Notes: a model not told the origin generated them from the sequence alone. A DNA stretch of 64,000 bases from Asterella californica (GCA_036924285.1 JAYKYS010000014.1:7812001-7876000), one strand, 5' to 3'. Positions 12,238 through 24,327 are shown, counted from the stretch's first letter. Numbers and translations are program-made.

Positions 12238-12643
12238 TCAGATATTGCTCAGTATCTAAGCCGTTGAGAATTGGAGATCATTTCGATCACCCTTACATTG
12301 TTCAGGGGCAGTGAGCTCTCACTGCTGTGTCCTGTTACTCCGAAACCGAACGCTCTGGACAACTGAACACTAGACATACCGGAGGTCTAAAAGTATCCAT
12401 GCATGATCTCTTCAAACCTGCACCAATGACTTTCAGCTTATCTTTTATCCAACTCATTCGGATATTGCCTTTGCAGTCGGCAATGTACCGAAATCTCCCC
12501 GGCTGCCTTTGTCCTAACCTGGGCATCTTGCTTGGAATTCAACTGCCTGAAGGTCATCCATGCACTTTTGATCGATCCGTAAGTGATCTAAGATATTTGA
12601 TGACCCAATTGTTTGGATCAATCCTCCACAATACAAATGTTTT

Positions 12644-13296
12644 CTATTTCCAGTATCTCCATCCCATTCTTAAACTCTTAGATATTTCTCTAGGAGAGAG
12701 TTTGATATTCCGTGGAACATCTGTTGAACTTAAAAGATGATTTTTTAGTATTTTTGCTTCTCTATGACAAATCCTGATCCTATCCATCCATTCCGGACGA
12801 TGGTTGTTTACCATCTGCTGTTTCTTCTTGGGACTAACAACTGCACGCTTGTCACCAGTGCTCCGTGTGCATCTCTTGTCATCTGTGCTCAGCGATTTTT
12901 TTCTTATCGATAAGTTCTTTTCTAACTTGCTACTCTTTTGCGTCTGTATTTCTTCTGCGTCTGTTAGCAACTCTTTCTTTTCCACCTGGTGGATCATGTT
13001 GTAGCACTGAACTAAAACTTTGTCTATGTTTCAGTTATCTGGTTGCTGTCCTCTTTCTGCAGTAAACATCTTTCCTCGACCTGTCGCTTCATTCATCTCT
13101 TCTGATGCCAACAACTTGCACTGGTCTCGATCTGTCTCAATATCCTGATCCTTGCTGAGTTCTCCTTTCTGGATTTCATCCTCATTCCTCTCCTCCGTTT
13201 CGTGCACGCGAGTCTGTTTACGACTAAAATCAATGCAATGCAATGCTCATAAAGTGCACAAAAATGAACTAATCTCCAAAAGACTATCCCATCCAT
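12644..13296 (-). pseudogene. Charged hypothetical protein, copy 2 (broken)
   Basis: This is the counterpart of 47794-48504. The frame is interrupted: the part before 13240 lacks about 45 bp encoding the stretch that in copy 3 precedes the Lys/Gln-rich segment, and the rest is split between frames 13031-13243 and 12644-12997. The Lys/Glu-rich composition is retained and the domain is unknown. Confidence 0.35.
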
Positions 13297-13621
13297 GATG
13301 TTCTAGACTTCGACTTTGTCTCCAGTCGCAACATGCTTCTCCGTGTCAATGTGTGCCATCTTCTCTCCGTCTGCAAATCGCGGATCTCTCTTATTTGCTG
13401 CTCACAATCTTCCCCGCTGGTCGAGACCTTCGGACCTCGAACTCCCTTACTCTCTCAGACTGTCATAAATCAGCACCGCTAAAACTAAATACTGAGTTCA
13501 CCGTCTACAAATCGTTACAGGGTAGTCAAGTCCTCGAACTAATACCGTAACTTCACTTGGATGTTCATCACTCTCTCACTCAATTTGTAGTGTTCTTTCT
13601 ACCTTCCGATCTAACGGACTC

Positions 13622-13981
13622 TTGTATAACGGATTAACAAACACGAGGCTGCAAAGTTCAAAACTGCGGAACCGTTACTGGAGGACTAAAGCATCCACGG
13701 ATTATTCAAGTTTTACAGATCTTGAAACGGCCAGCGAGCGGACTGGAGCGACAGTGGAACCGCTAGACGAGGTTACCTTATGGATATATCATCCGAATTT
13801 AAGATCTCATTCTCCAGTCTATCCTGCTTGGTGTAGTTCTAGTGTACTTGCTTTCTGCTCGCTTATCCGGAACACGAATGATACTGGAAGCATCTTGCTC
13901 TGGTGCTTCAGTAAATGTACTTTGAGACGGATAGATCGTTTACCCGCACTTCCTATCGTGTGCACTTCAACACTGGCTTAG
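13622..13981 (+). CDS. Conserved 119-codon frame, copy 2
   Basis: It has the same length and ends as 829-1188, reading in the opposite direction because the copy is inverted. It is open throughout. Function is unknown; see the copy 1 entry for composition and the lack of evidence for selection. Confidence 0.3.
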   Translation: MYNGLTNTRLQSSKLRNRYWRTKASTDYSSFTDLETASERTGATVEPLDEVTLWIYHPNLRSHSPVYPAWCSSSVLAFCSLIRNTNDTGSILLWCFSKCTLRRIDRLPALPIVCTSTLA

Positions 13982-14358
13982 GAAGAAAATATGTTTGTTT
14001 GCTTTCTACGCAGCTGGAGTTCATCTAGCTCTCTGGACTCCCATGTAAAATTGCTATGATGCTCTCTCTTGCTGAGACCTGCATTATGATACGACTTCTT
14101 CATCTTTTGCTTTGCAAATAATGACATCCATCAAGCGAACTCAAAGAACGCTCCCTATCACAGTGAATATTATTCAGTGTGGTAAGGTATTATGATCTTG
14201 TTCCCCTAAAAGTGATCAATATGCCAGTAGAGATATCTCATGAATGATGTTTGGATCAAACACAGGTTGGACGTGCTGGTCTTCACACTCAGCACGTTCT
14301 GGAAGTGAAAGGTTATGAAATCTTCCAACTGCGGTAGGGTTTACGTGCTTATTTACTC

Positions 14359-15075
14359 TCATTTTGAAGCTTGTGTTATACAACAGACGAGACAACAGAT
14401 TAAGTATCTGCAATGGTGGCCAATGGATGGTTCAAAGTCTGAGGATGGTTTATCATCAGAGTCAGGATCACTCATGGACCATCGTGAACTCCAACGGTAC
14501 CAAGACTTCACTGTACTGTAAATTGGAAGTTCTCTTTGTCCCAATTCCAATTGCAACTTCCCACGGCCAGCTGTCCCTTCAGTGAAGTGTATTTTATTGC
14601 TGATGGTAACTTTTGCTACAAGACCTTTGCAGATGCTTCTGATGAACCCCAGGAAAAATATTTCCTTAGCGGATATTCATGTGAAATCTTCTCTCTGTAT
14701 CTATTACTGGATTCTTCCTTGGGAGACTAGAACTTCGACATAATTGTTTGCCTCATAACTTTCCAACTAGAAAGCGGATTTACTGCCGAACTTGTAGATC
14801 CTATCTGGATCGATATCCCCTCTCCCACTCCATACCATTCCGCATCATAGAGGGAAATTAAATACTCCACGTCTGTTTTTGACTGAGTTTCTCGTTCGTG
14901 AGCCGATTCGTCTGATTTGGACTGCGAAAGCTGAGTCGCGAGGGACAGGAGCTGATTTCTCATCAATGATGAATGTGTTTTCCAAAGGACACATATTAAC
15001 ACTCACGAACTCAGCACTCACGAACTCAGCAATGCTGAGTACTGTAGACCACGCTTTTGCTGCACATGCAGCCAT
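14359..15075 (-). pseudogene. Modular Trp-rich ORF, left-terminal version, copy 2
   Basis: This is a one-module version of the terminal ORF. Its start region (LSIAEFVS, with a duplicated AEFVSAEFVS caused by a 12-bp tandem duplication near 15010) lies at 15075-14960. It is followed by the ERETQSKTD and ISLYDAEWYG landmarks, SAVNPLS, and the C-terminal KSWYRWSSRWS and acidic tail ending near 14359. Frameshifts separate these pieces. It matches 46002-46718 of copy 3 rather than the two-module right-terminal version, identifying this as the left terminus of the unit. Confidence 0.5.
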
Positions 15076-15454
15076 GCCAATTCCCTGTTCTCCTGTAATC
15101 TCCTTAATGCATATGTTATTACCCGCTTTCCCATATCTTCTTAACGATGCTAGTTATCCCGATCGATTAAGAATGCTAGTTATCCTGACAGAGACAATTT
15201 GTACTTCGCGACAAGTAGAGATTATGGAATGCTAACCCCGCAATGTGTTTCCTGAACCGTAGCACTGAATGCACTCTTTCTTTCTTACTCCACTGTACTC
15301 CCTCCACCAAAACGCTTATCACTCGTTCTCCAGATCTCGAACTATATAATGCTGGCTAAATGCGAAAACCTTCCAAAGTAGAAGAACCTTCGCTATCGAC
15401 AGCAGACCAAATACTCAAGTGAGCTGAATTGCTCAGTGATACGAGTGAGTATAA

Positions 15455-17018
15455 GCGGGCCACTGGAAGCTTTATAAGTGAAATGCATGTTTAGTAAAGA
15501 GCGTCAGCTGATCATGGGCCGGGAGGTCTTGTTACGACGCGGGGCTTTCGTAAAAGCCTTTCTGCGTGCTGTTTCATCGTGATGATGCAAGCTGAGTGTA
15601 GAGGATCTATACTGAAGTCCTCTGGATAGATAAAACTTATTGTTCAAGGTCACACGAAGAGTTCGTAAGTCTAAGAACCAAATATTGGAAAGGAGCTCAG
15701 CTTGCTTATGGGCTTGCGTTCCGTAGACGTATTATGATCAGCATTCCGAAGTTCAGACATGACTGAGTTTGAGCACCTTCTTGACATTTGGATGGAGTGT
15801 CAAGTGGATGTGATGTCTGGACCTCCTTAAGTACTTCAAGTGACGGTTACATCCAGATTCCTGACACTGTCCCAGGAGAAATCTGTTGAGCCAATAATAT
15901 AATTCAATTCGTGATCCTAACAGTGAGGCCAAGGCAAGAAAATTCCTCGAATCCTGCTAAAAGGTAATCACAGGTGCCGACTGAAACAGATATCTCTGAG
16001 ACAGTAACGCATTTGATATTCCAAAGCATGAGCTTGAAGAGCATACCTTATGCTCCACGATGACAACATTACCTGCACGTGAAATCATTCCGGATCACTC
16101 CGATGTAGAGGTGCGACTTGCCGCAATTTTGAAGTAAAATCTAATGAGGTTTCTGAAGGGGAAACAACCACCCATCATTTCTCACGTTGCACGCACTACC
16201 AGCTTAGACACTGTGTCATGCACAACCCGCAACTCTCGGGGATTGACAGTAACTTGATTCCAAAACTTGCTTAATTGTTCAGGTACATTGCCAACCCTTG
16301 GACCGTGTGCTCTATCTATTCAGCTCAAATCTCTGAAAGAAGTCGTCCAGCTCGAATAAGGTGGTTCAGCCTGTAACCATATAAGCCAATAACAAGCCTG
16401 TAAAATCACCGGTCCAGATGGCTGCTGATTTCATCCTTACGAAACACTGTTAACGTAAGATACTGCTATTACTCCTCTCAAGTCCAACGTGGTAGGCGAC
16501 CGCCCGAATCGTTAGAACCGAACAAGCTGAGGTAAGCCGACAGTTTCTGCTATGTACAGACGAGGCCGGACGTCCAGAACAAGATCCACAAAATTGCTTT
16601 TATGGCTTTTGCATTGATCCATAGACAGTGGTAAGCCGAAAGGTTCATTCCGCGCGCGACGAGACCTTCGGTACTGCATGGTTGCTAAAAGTTTCATGCA
16701 CTTGCTTCTCCACTGTCTACGCGGCATGCGACAGCTGCGCCATGTGTGTTAAGAGTCCCTATATGACAGTGACAAAGTACTTCAAGGAGACACATCCTCA
16801 ATCATTCCCTTTCCATCAGATGCATCAAAGAAAAAGTAGTTCTTGATCGGTTCTCCTTTGCATGACAAAAGTTTCAGCACCTCCTGGAAAACAAGGTCCA
16901 TTTGTTGCCTACATTGAAGACGAAAAGAACTTTACCACATTACACGATGCAAGACGGAAGACAAAAGTTGGTACGAGAAAGTGTCTCAGCCAAGCCACAG
17001 CTTTTGGTATATGATCGC
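15455..17018. repeat. Segment X, copy A
   Basis: This 1.56 kb sequence recurs inverted at 42534-44104 with very few differences. A 71-codon frame (16512-16727 minus, 42825-43040 plus) is residue-for-residue identical in both. I recognise no protein. Here X directly follows the truncated left end of copy 2. At the other site X is separated from copy 3 by the phosphopantetheinyl transferase region. Near-identity over 1.5 kb of apparently non-coding DNA implies a recent duplication. Confidence 0.8.
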
Positions 17019-17283
17019 TAAACTTTCAGAAAAGAACGGCTTCCATGTAGTGACTGGTGTTGAATTGAAGAAATGGTTCGCGAGATACGTGGATATGTAC
17101 AAGAAGATGAAAGAAATCCAAGACAGCACAGGCTCACTGAGGATGAGATGTTGATTGGGTTGACATTGGAATAATTCTCTCATCCGTCACATTTGAGCAT
17201 AAGATGACTTTCGACCAAATATATGTCTAAATTCCTCAACCAAATGACCTACTTGCTCGTTCTGGTTGACAGCTATTAGATTT
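17019..17283. other. Unassigned stretch between segment X and MULE remnant
   Basis: No gene recognised. Sequence here is not shared with the other X copy, which is cut at this point by the LTR end at 42533. Confidence 0.3.
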
Positions 17284-18054
17284 TCAAGGACTGTACTTAA
17301 TCATCGAGCATTCTTTGTAGGACTGCGCCAAGCATGCACAGTCGAGGGACAGGTATGAGAGACTATACATACCGTGATTTGTATTTTTCGAAAAGGACAT
17401 AATAGATTCTCTGCACAAGCTTCTATCGTTGCTGTTAAGATAACAATGTAATCCACTACTCAAATATCGAGCACGTTCACCACAAGTATCATTCATGCTA
17501 ACTCGACAATTTGTTGCAATGCCGACTCCAGAAGGTTCATCTTCCTCTATACCGGATGCACTTGATGGATCAACCTCCCTTCGTCTTTTTCGATATTGCG
17601 TGAACTCTTGAAATGATCGATCAGTTTCCTCAGTGGAACTTCCCAATGGATTTCGGGACTCATTTCAATTTTCTGTTGACTTTCGAATTCACATGGCTGC
17701 TTCGTATCTGCAAACTCGTACTTTGGAGTATGCATTCGATTTGATTTTCTGGCATGCTCGACCCAAGACAACATACAGAGAAGACAACGAGTAGTCAAAC
17801 TCTTCAAAGGAGGCAAAACATTCATCCAACTTAATCCGCGTCGCGGCTTTCCTCACTTCTTCTCATGGACGACCTCTCATATCGATGAAAGATCGATGCT
17901 CTTGTCTTATGAATGTATGTCTCCATGCATCAAAAATTTTTTCACTCTCCGCAGTAGTGCCAACACGCCCTTCACGTAATGAAAAATATATGTCTTCTGT
18001 AAGAAAGTAAATGTCATTGATTTCTCATGCTTCAGCTGCCTCAACGGTATCCAT
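17284..18054 (-). pseudogene. MULE-type ORF, N-terminal remnant
   Basis: Read from an ATG at about 18054 on the minus strand, the frame encodes a segment aligning with the start of the MULE ORF at 61890. YFSLREG aligns with EFSLQRD, EKIFDAWR with IKFERWQ, and EHRSFIDM with EHRYVVDM. Further on, TCGERARYLSSG here aligns with ACGERLRYITGG at about 61270. Stops (after MDTVEAAEA and later) and frame changes break it, and no DDE transposase core follows, so only the 5' part survives. The N-terminal function is unknown. The relationship to a transposase rests on the partner at 59.6-61.9 kb. Confidence 0.5.
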
Positions 18055-18059
18055 GTCTA

Positions 18060-18330
18060 ATCTCCTGCAGAAATGAAGACTCCAGTCAGTCGCTCGCTCC
18101 TTCAAGTCGCTTAGTCGTGAAAACTAAAGCAGCTCCGCTCGCTCGCTCCTGCAAGTTCACAGTATAATTCGAAATTCTGACCGCTATGTTCCCGCGTCTC
18201 GCTTCTCGATTCTGCTTTAGCCCTCAAGACTCCAGTCGCTCTGCTCGCTCAATGCTCTCGATCGCTCGAGCTTGTAAGTTCACAGTACAATTCGAATTGC
18301 TGACCACCGTGTTCTTGCGGTCTCGACTGA
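18060..18330. repeat. Degenerate ~124-bp tandem repeat
   Basis: Two units share CAAGTTCACAGTATAATTCG / TAAGTTCACAGTACAATTCG and CTCGCTC-rich linkers (about 18140-18190 and 18264-18314). The repeat lies immediately upstream of the MULE-type start, like the tandem repeats upstream of the partner at 61890. Overlapping long frames on both strands here reflect composition, not genes. Confidence 0.5.
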
Positions 18331-18599
18331 CGTTCATAGCGTTCTCTGTGCTTTTGTTGTTCCTGCACCTTGTGTTCGTAACGTTCTCCGCTCCTCGACT
18401 GTTCTTGCACCTCCCGTTCCTGCTGTCTACTTGGTGTTTGCCAACTAAGCATGTGAACGTAACGTGGAAGGCCGAATTGGATATGGCAGTCGACGATGGA
18501 CTGTTGTTTGTAAGGGGTCTAGTCAAGTCTAAGATATGGCGCAGGGGGTTGATCAAGTTCAAAAGATGACGCACGAGGCTAGTCAAGCAAATCTCTAAT

Positions 18600-18900
18600 G
18601 GACTTACATGATCTTTGACTAGATGATTGGAAGAAAGATCAGCTATTTACTTGACAGACCTCCCGTGCAATACAATACTTGACAGGACCTTTTATCGATC
18701 ACAGTCAGTCAGGGACTGCCAACGTGACACTATAGTCCGACGAGGCAGCCAGCAGGCGTGTTTAGGTGACGTGGCTCGAATTTTATCTGCATGACGTGGA
18801 GTTCAGGTTGAAGATGATGTGGCATGGACGCCGGTGTGCATGGCAGCCAGCAGCAAGTGTAGGGTGACATGTAGCGGACGAGGTGTGCGTGGCAAGGTGT
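18600..18900. repeat. Putative MULE terminal/subterminal repeat, copy A
   Basis: This matches 62400-62760 in inverted orientation. Shared landmarks are AGCTATTTACTTGACAG, the GTCAGTC block, CACTATAGTCCGACGAGGCA, GACGTGGCTCGAATTTTATC and CCGGTGTGC. The inverted relationship and the proximity to MULE-type frames suggest element termini, but exact ends and target duplications were not found. Confidence 0.5.
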
Positions 18901-19196
18901 CACTAAGAAGGCGCGGGTGAAGAAAGGCGAAGGCGAAGACGAATGAATTCGAATGATTTACGCACGGGATGCCAAGCAGGAAACAAAAGACTTCTCGATG
19001 TGTTCTGCGCGACGCTAGCACTAACGAGAGCGAGTGATGTCAGAAAATGAGAGTTGATTCTAAGAGCGTGAAGGAGAGTTTGAATGTAAGAACGAAGACG
19101 AGCGACGTCGAAGGAATAAATGAGGGCGAGCGAGGACGAGCGAGAGTGAGCGAGGTCGTGGAGTTTGGAGACAAAATCTCGACATGAATCACAGAC

Positions 19197-19907
19197 GTGA
19201 CAGTAAGCAGAATGCACACTTTACTACAGTATGAGTTCTTACATCCGAAAGATGAGCTTGATGCATATTGGTTGGAGTGTTATGTAGCTATTTTGCATCC
19301 AAACGCGAGTGGATTTGTGACAGTTGATGTCTATAAGTGCGGAGAAGACATCAGCAACAATGTATCGAAAATGAAGCGTTTGATCGATCGCGTGCATGTT
19401 TGCGGGATCGCATCAAATACATGTCATAGAGAGTGGAGGTTCGATGTGATTCTCGTGGACAATTCATGAGTGGGTATAGAGTTTGATAAGCTGCCGAGGT
19501 TCAGAGTTCAAAATAATGCTGGAAAGCATTTCATGAACATGATCGCAGATACCTTCTTCCTCTTTACAATATCGGAACAGAAATCGATCTTTGATCATAT
19601 GCAAAGAGGAGGGTGGTTGGTTTGAGTGTCGTGGAACCCAGCAACGAAAGAACGACAAGTATTTGATGCACGCAGGTCTTACAGTGCAGCATCCTTAATC
19701 CAGAATCTGTCGATGAAGGAGGTGAAAGAGGCTCATGAAGGTATGGCAGATGATACAGTTCAAAACGAATTGAACACATTAAAGGACGAGTGCTACACGT
19801 TAGTGTCCATAGTTAGAGGAGCATGCGAAGATTTAGAAAACGTTAAGAAAACGCTTGACAATACCATGCACAATGTGACCGCATCAGAATACGTCTGGAG
19901 GCAATAA
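19197..19907 (+). pseudogene. Unknown ~236-codon frame with two in-frame stops
   Basis: One reading frame stays meaningful from 19212 (first ATG) to 19907, broken only by TGA at 19467-19469 and at 19623-19625. Landmarks: YWLECYVAILHPNAS, FVTVDVYKCG, REWRFDVILVD, FRVQNNAGKHFMNMIADT, FDHMQRGGW, and a helical C-terminus (DTVQNELNTLKDECYTL) that could form a coiled coil. I do not recognise the family. The single-frame continuity argues for a once-coding gene. It may be the cargo or second gene of the nearby repeat-bounded element at 18.6-18.9 kb. Confidence 0.45.
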
Positions 19908-22218
19908 TCGATATCGTGGATCGATTACGATCAGTGCATAGCGGATGAACACTTGAGTTGGTTGTTTTCTGATAGTTGATTGTTCTGTTAGTTGGAGTTC
20001 GACTGTTAGAAAGTTGTGGGAATTGCGATTTCGACTTATAGTGGAAGTATGAATTTAGCTGAGTATAGTGGGTGTATAGCATACAGTCGAGTCTAGCAAT
20101 ATTTTGGTGTTGGAGTAGTTCGTTATGTCAGTTCGGCTTAGTCCGAGTTTGATTGTTATTTTCATTTTCTTATTCGACTGTTTTTTTCAACTCATTATCG
20201 ATTGTTATTCTCAACTCATGGCTATTCTCATGTCTATCCACGGATATGTCAATGGCATCGGTAAAGGTTGAGCTCCTCAACAAGGATTTTACTTCACATA
20301 GTTTGTTGGCTCAAAGCATATTGTTCTTTAGCAAATACAATGACAGCAAAGGAGAATGCAGTAACAGATAAGATAGATCATCATATTTGCAAACAGTTAC
20401 AATGATCAATATATTTTTTAGATTCATGACCAAATCATCTTGCTTTGCACCGTGAAGAAAAGAATTCTTATTAGCTTTGTTGTTGAAAATCATGATCAAG
20501 CATTAAAACAATCAATCATTTTGAGCTTTAGCTTAAGTCACTATCAGCAAAAGTGTCAAAAAATGAAAAATATTATATTCAACTAAGTGAAAAATGAAAA
20601 ATCATAATCATCGATGTAGCTATAAAAGTTATTTATTTATTTTAAAAAATATAAATTCCAATGTCCTATTTATTGTACATCCGACGACATATACATCTTC
20701 AATATTGTTTTCAAATCTATAAGTGATACAATGAGGTACATCTCCTCTAAAAAAAAAAAAATCTCCATCTTCTAAAGGTAGCTGTACATCTAAATTTGGT
20801 AGCAAAAAAGTACCATCATTTGTATTATTTGATGGATTTGAAACTAATACAACTGTGTATTTAGCATCATCTTGGATCTGTGTGAAGGATATTACAATAA
20901 TTATTTGTAATAAATAAAAGATAAACTAGTATATCAGAAAATAAAAACTTCTCTTCAGTATCTCTAGAAATTAATACTGATTTCTCTGTATTAAAATACG
21001 CAAAATGTATCTTGAAAATATCTTTCACAACAAAAGAAAAATCTTTCCAAGTATCAACTACAAGTGTTTCGAGTAAAACACGATGATAATATTTCTCTTA
21101 AAAACTATAATATTACGAAGTTTTTTATACTTATGACTATTTTTTGAAAATTTCACAAAATTTAGACCTCGTCGTTCGTGTCAAGTATGTAATGATCCTA
21201 TAGCACACATTGTTTCCTTCAATGAAACTCGAGCATCTCCCCTCTTCAATGTGTACTTCATATCATAGATCGCTTTGATATACTGTCGAAAGTAACATCA
21301 GAGCACCTCCAAATTTCTTTTTTTCCTTCTTGCAATAATCTGCCCTTCAGATGTATAAATAAGTTCTATTTGCTGTCTTGAAACAACAGTGTAGAATGAA
21401 GAATGTACTATACACCAAAGAGATTTATCTATTGATCTAGCTGTCCTTTGATAGTTTCTATCCGTCGTCGATAAATAAGTTCAGTAATATTTGAACTCTC
21501 GTGATAATAAAAACATTATGAAAATTGTTCATCAGTATACAAAACATATTTTTTCTCTATCACTTAGTATCATATGCAGAAAGATGAATGTATAGAAACT
21601 CTAGAGGATTTTTACGAAAATTTTTAAGTTTTTTTGTATCTTATTCGGAAGAACATTGATATTCAGCCGTGAATCGATACATAAAAAAATTCTATTCCAT
21701 AAAATTTTTATAAAAAATATACCCAATAGTCTCCAACTTCTATTGTCACAGCTAATATGTGATAAGCTCTCAAAAAGCTTTCTCGCGATCTCACTGATCT
21801 ACCACGTAGTAACATTCTTACTACATTGTTAAAAAAATAAATTTCTCCTAGAACCCATAGCAGAAAGTTCTAAAAAGTTTTCTTTCAATGAAAAGAGCAC
21901 GTTCACCACGTCATAAAAAAAAAGAATATCTTCAACGTTATCCTTTCTCATTTTAAAAGATCTGCGTATACAAAAGAAATAAGGATAATATATAAGAAAA
22001 CAAAGATATTGAAAATAAATAAAAATTAATAATTAGACAAGAGATCGTACAATAAATAAACTAATAACAATCGTACTAATCCAAACAATGTACGTTGATA
22101 TAAACGATGCACGATAGAATCATAGGAAACTAAAAAACAAGTAAATTACATATCTAGAAAATACTTAAAATTAAAATATCTTGAAAAATATTTATAATAT
22201 TTTTTTTTTATATTTCTA
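19908..22218. other. AT-rich region without recognised genes
   Basis: Only frames under about 75 codons are open, with no domains. A+T content rises sharply after about 20500, with homopolymer runs (for example the A run at 20748-20760). I see nothing gene-like. Confidence 0.5.
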
Positions 22219-23560
22219 TTGAAGTATATTTATGTTTGTAATCCATGACATCCACGCTGCAGACCAATGAAGGTCATGCCTTAGAATGTAAAGATATACA
22301 TAAACATATATCAACTTCAAAGATAATTAATAGAAAAATTTTTAATAAATTTCTGATTTTTGTACAAAATTATAATAAATTTCTGATTTTTTTAAAAAAT
22401 TATAACAAAACTAAAACAAATATGCAATATAATACGAACAACAAAAAACTATCACAAGGATTACCTCGAGCAAGTTACAATGAATCCGAGACCAGTACAA
22501 TATTTGTGATATCAGCTCTCGATAGCTTCACATAAGAGAGACAGAAGAAACCTATAACACAAAAATAGAAATGACGAGTGAAAAGACGCTGATGAGGTTA
22601 GGACAGCCGGCTCGACGAGCATTTCAGAAAATTACTAGAGCTAACGTGGCATTAATCTGCCTTGCAAAGGACTCAATAATTGGCAAAATGATCAGATATA
22701 AAAAATCACAATCAAGTAAATTATATATAAAATCAAAAATCCTCTAAATTTAAATTTTTTAAATTTTTATTATAATATTTATCTATTAACTTACTATTGA
22801 AATATATATATGTTTATAATCAATGACATCCACGCTGCAGATCAATGAAGGTCGTGCCTTAGAATGTAAAGATGTATATAAATATATATTAACTTCAAAG
22901 ATAATCAATAGATAAAAATTATAATAAATTTTGGATTTTTTAAGAAAATTATATAAAAACTAAAACAAATATAATACGAAATCATCTAAACAGATATGCA
23001 GAATAATACGAAGAACAAATTATTGTGACATGGATTACCTCAAGCAAGTTGTAGTGCATCTGAGCCCAATATAATATTCGTGATATCAGCTTTCAGTAGT
23101 CTCACATAAGACACAGTAGAGGAATTGAAAAAACCTGCACGACGACTCAAATGACGCCAATGAGATTAGGACAGACGGCTTGAGAAGCATTTCAAATCAT
23201 TTCTAAACAGGATCACAATTTTTAAACAAGGACCCTAAGGAAGGGACCCAAATTATTGTGACATGGATTACCTCAAGCAAGTTGTAGTGCATCTGAGCCC
23301 AATATAATATTCGTGATATCAGCTTTCAGTAGTCTCACATAAGACACAGTAGAGGAACTGAAAAAACCTGCACGACGACTCAAATGACGCCAATAGTCTC
23401 ACATAAGACACAGTAGAGGAACTGAAAAAACCTGCACGACGACTCAAATGACGCCAATGAGATTAGGACAGACGGCTTGAGAAGCATTTCTAAGCATTTC
23501 TAAACAGGATCACAATTTTTAAACAAGGACCCTAAGGAAGGGACCCACGGCCGCACAGGA
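22219..23560. repeat. Repeated AT-rich blocks (direct repeats)
   Basis: A ~400-bp block at about 22219-22640 recurs at about 22791-23215; both contain TGACATCCACGCTGCAGA and GCCTTAGAATGTAAAGAT. A partial third copy at 23243-23400 starts at ATTGTGACATGGATTACCTC, and a nested duplication near 23392-23460 repeats AGACACAGTAGAGGAACTG. The phrase GACCCTAAGGAAGGGACCCA occurs at 23229 and 23530. It behaves like a small local satellite or the end of a repeated element. Confidence 0.65.
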
Positions 23561-23632
23561 GTAAAATCGAACCTGAGACCTATCCCGTCTAATCAGATAG
23601 AATACCCAACACGCTGCCCCACGCTGATGCAA
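23546..23632 (-). repeat. tRNA-like sequence
   Basis: On the minus strand an A-box-like GGCAGCGTGTTGGGTA is followed by a CTATC/GATAG stem and a B-box-like TCAGGTTCGATTTTA. The anticodon loop would be 11 bases long and the acceptor arms do not pair well. It is more likely a tRNA-derived SINE or pseudogene than a working tRNA. Confidence 0.3.
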
Positions 23633-23690
23633 GACTTTTTCAAATTTTGATATTTATCGACTTGCGTGAGTCCTTGTTCGCATTATCACG

Positions 23691-23735
23691 TGCTTAACCG
23701 ACCCATGCTTAACCGACCCATGCTTAACTGGCCCG
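23691..23735. repeat. 15-bp tandem repeat, three units
   Basis: The unit TGCTTAACCGACCCA is present three times in a row, the third unit with two changes. It lies just right of the repeat block and may mark an element edge. Confidence 0.75.
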
Positions 23736-24327
23736 ATGCGAGAGATACCCCGCCCCGACCAAAGTTGATCCACGTCCGGTTCGATGGCCCGAGAATTGTT
23801 TCCCATACTCTATGCAATATCTTTGTTCTGACGAGAAACTTCTGAGTAAGCTCTATCAGAAGTTTCGGATTGAAACTCAATCAGATCTGGGACGTCAATG
23901 GTCATAGCCTGTCAGATAACGACAGCTTAACCCGATGGTAAGACACATATACGAGTGCTACAAAAGGAACATGAGAGAAATATACATTTCTATAGTAGGT
24001 ACCGAGGCAGATCACAACACATTCTGATTGTGCACCATTTTACTTTGACTCCAAAAAAACAGAGAAAAGAACAAAATCAGAATAAGAAAATCATCTGTAC
24101 TATGCAGCCGTATGATTCAACCGGTAGATTTACATATAGAAGCAAAGAAGGACTAAGTTTGCTCTTAAGAAAAGTTAAACCCTCCACCATCATATTTTCG
24201 CTCACACTTTTTATGAAGGGGTGTTCAGTGACATTTGAAACGTAATATGTAAACATAATATATAATGAAGCAGTTCGAGTCGGCTGCCTGGTTATATTCG
24301 AGTATTCTAGCGATATAAGAGCACCCT

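Larger units (their letters stand above)
9688..15451 (-). mobile_element. Long-TIR unit, copy 2 (inverted, truncated at both ends)
   Basis: This is the reverse complement of about 45850-51521 of copy 3, plus ~200 bp that copy 3 has lost. It begins directly against the right end of copy 1 at 9688, where copy 1 flank ending ACCGAATA meets AATATCTCTACTAG, leaving a possible 4-base AATA microhomology. It contains RSH1-like exons, the charged frame, ORF119 and the left-terminal modular ORF, all inverted. The outermost ~0.55 kb of the terminal repeat, including the hairpin, is missing: sequence stops at GATACGAGTGAGTA and passes straight into the separate repeat at 15455. Confidence 0.75.

Noticed and set aside
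18186..18586. Overlapping 120-127-codon frames on both strands
   Set aside because: Both lie over a degenerate tandem repeat; the open frames follow from composition and neither has recognisable features.
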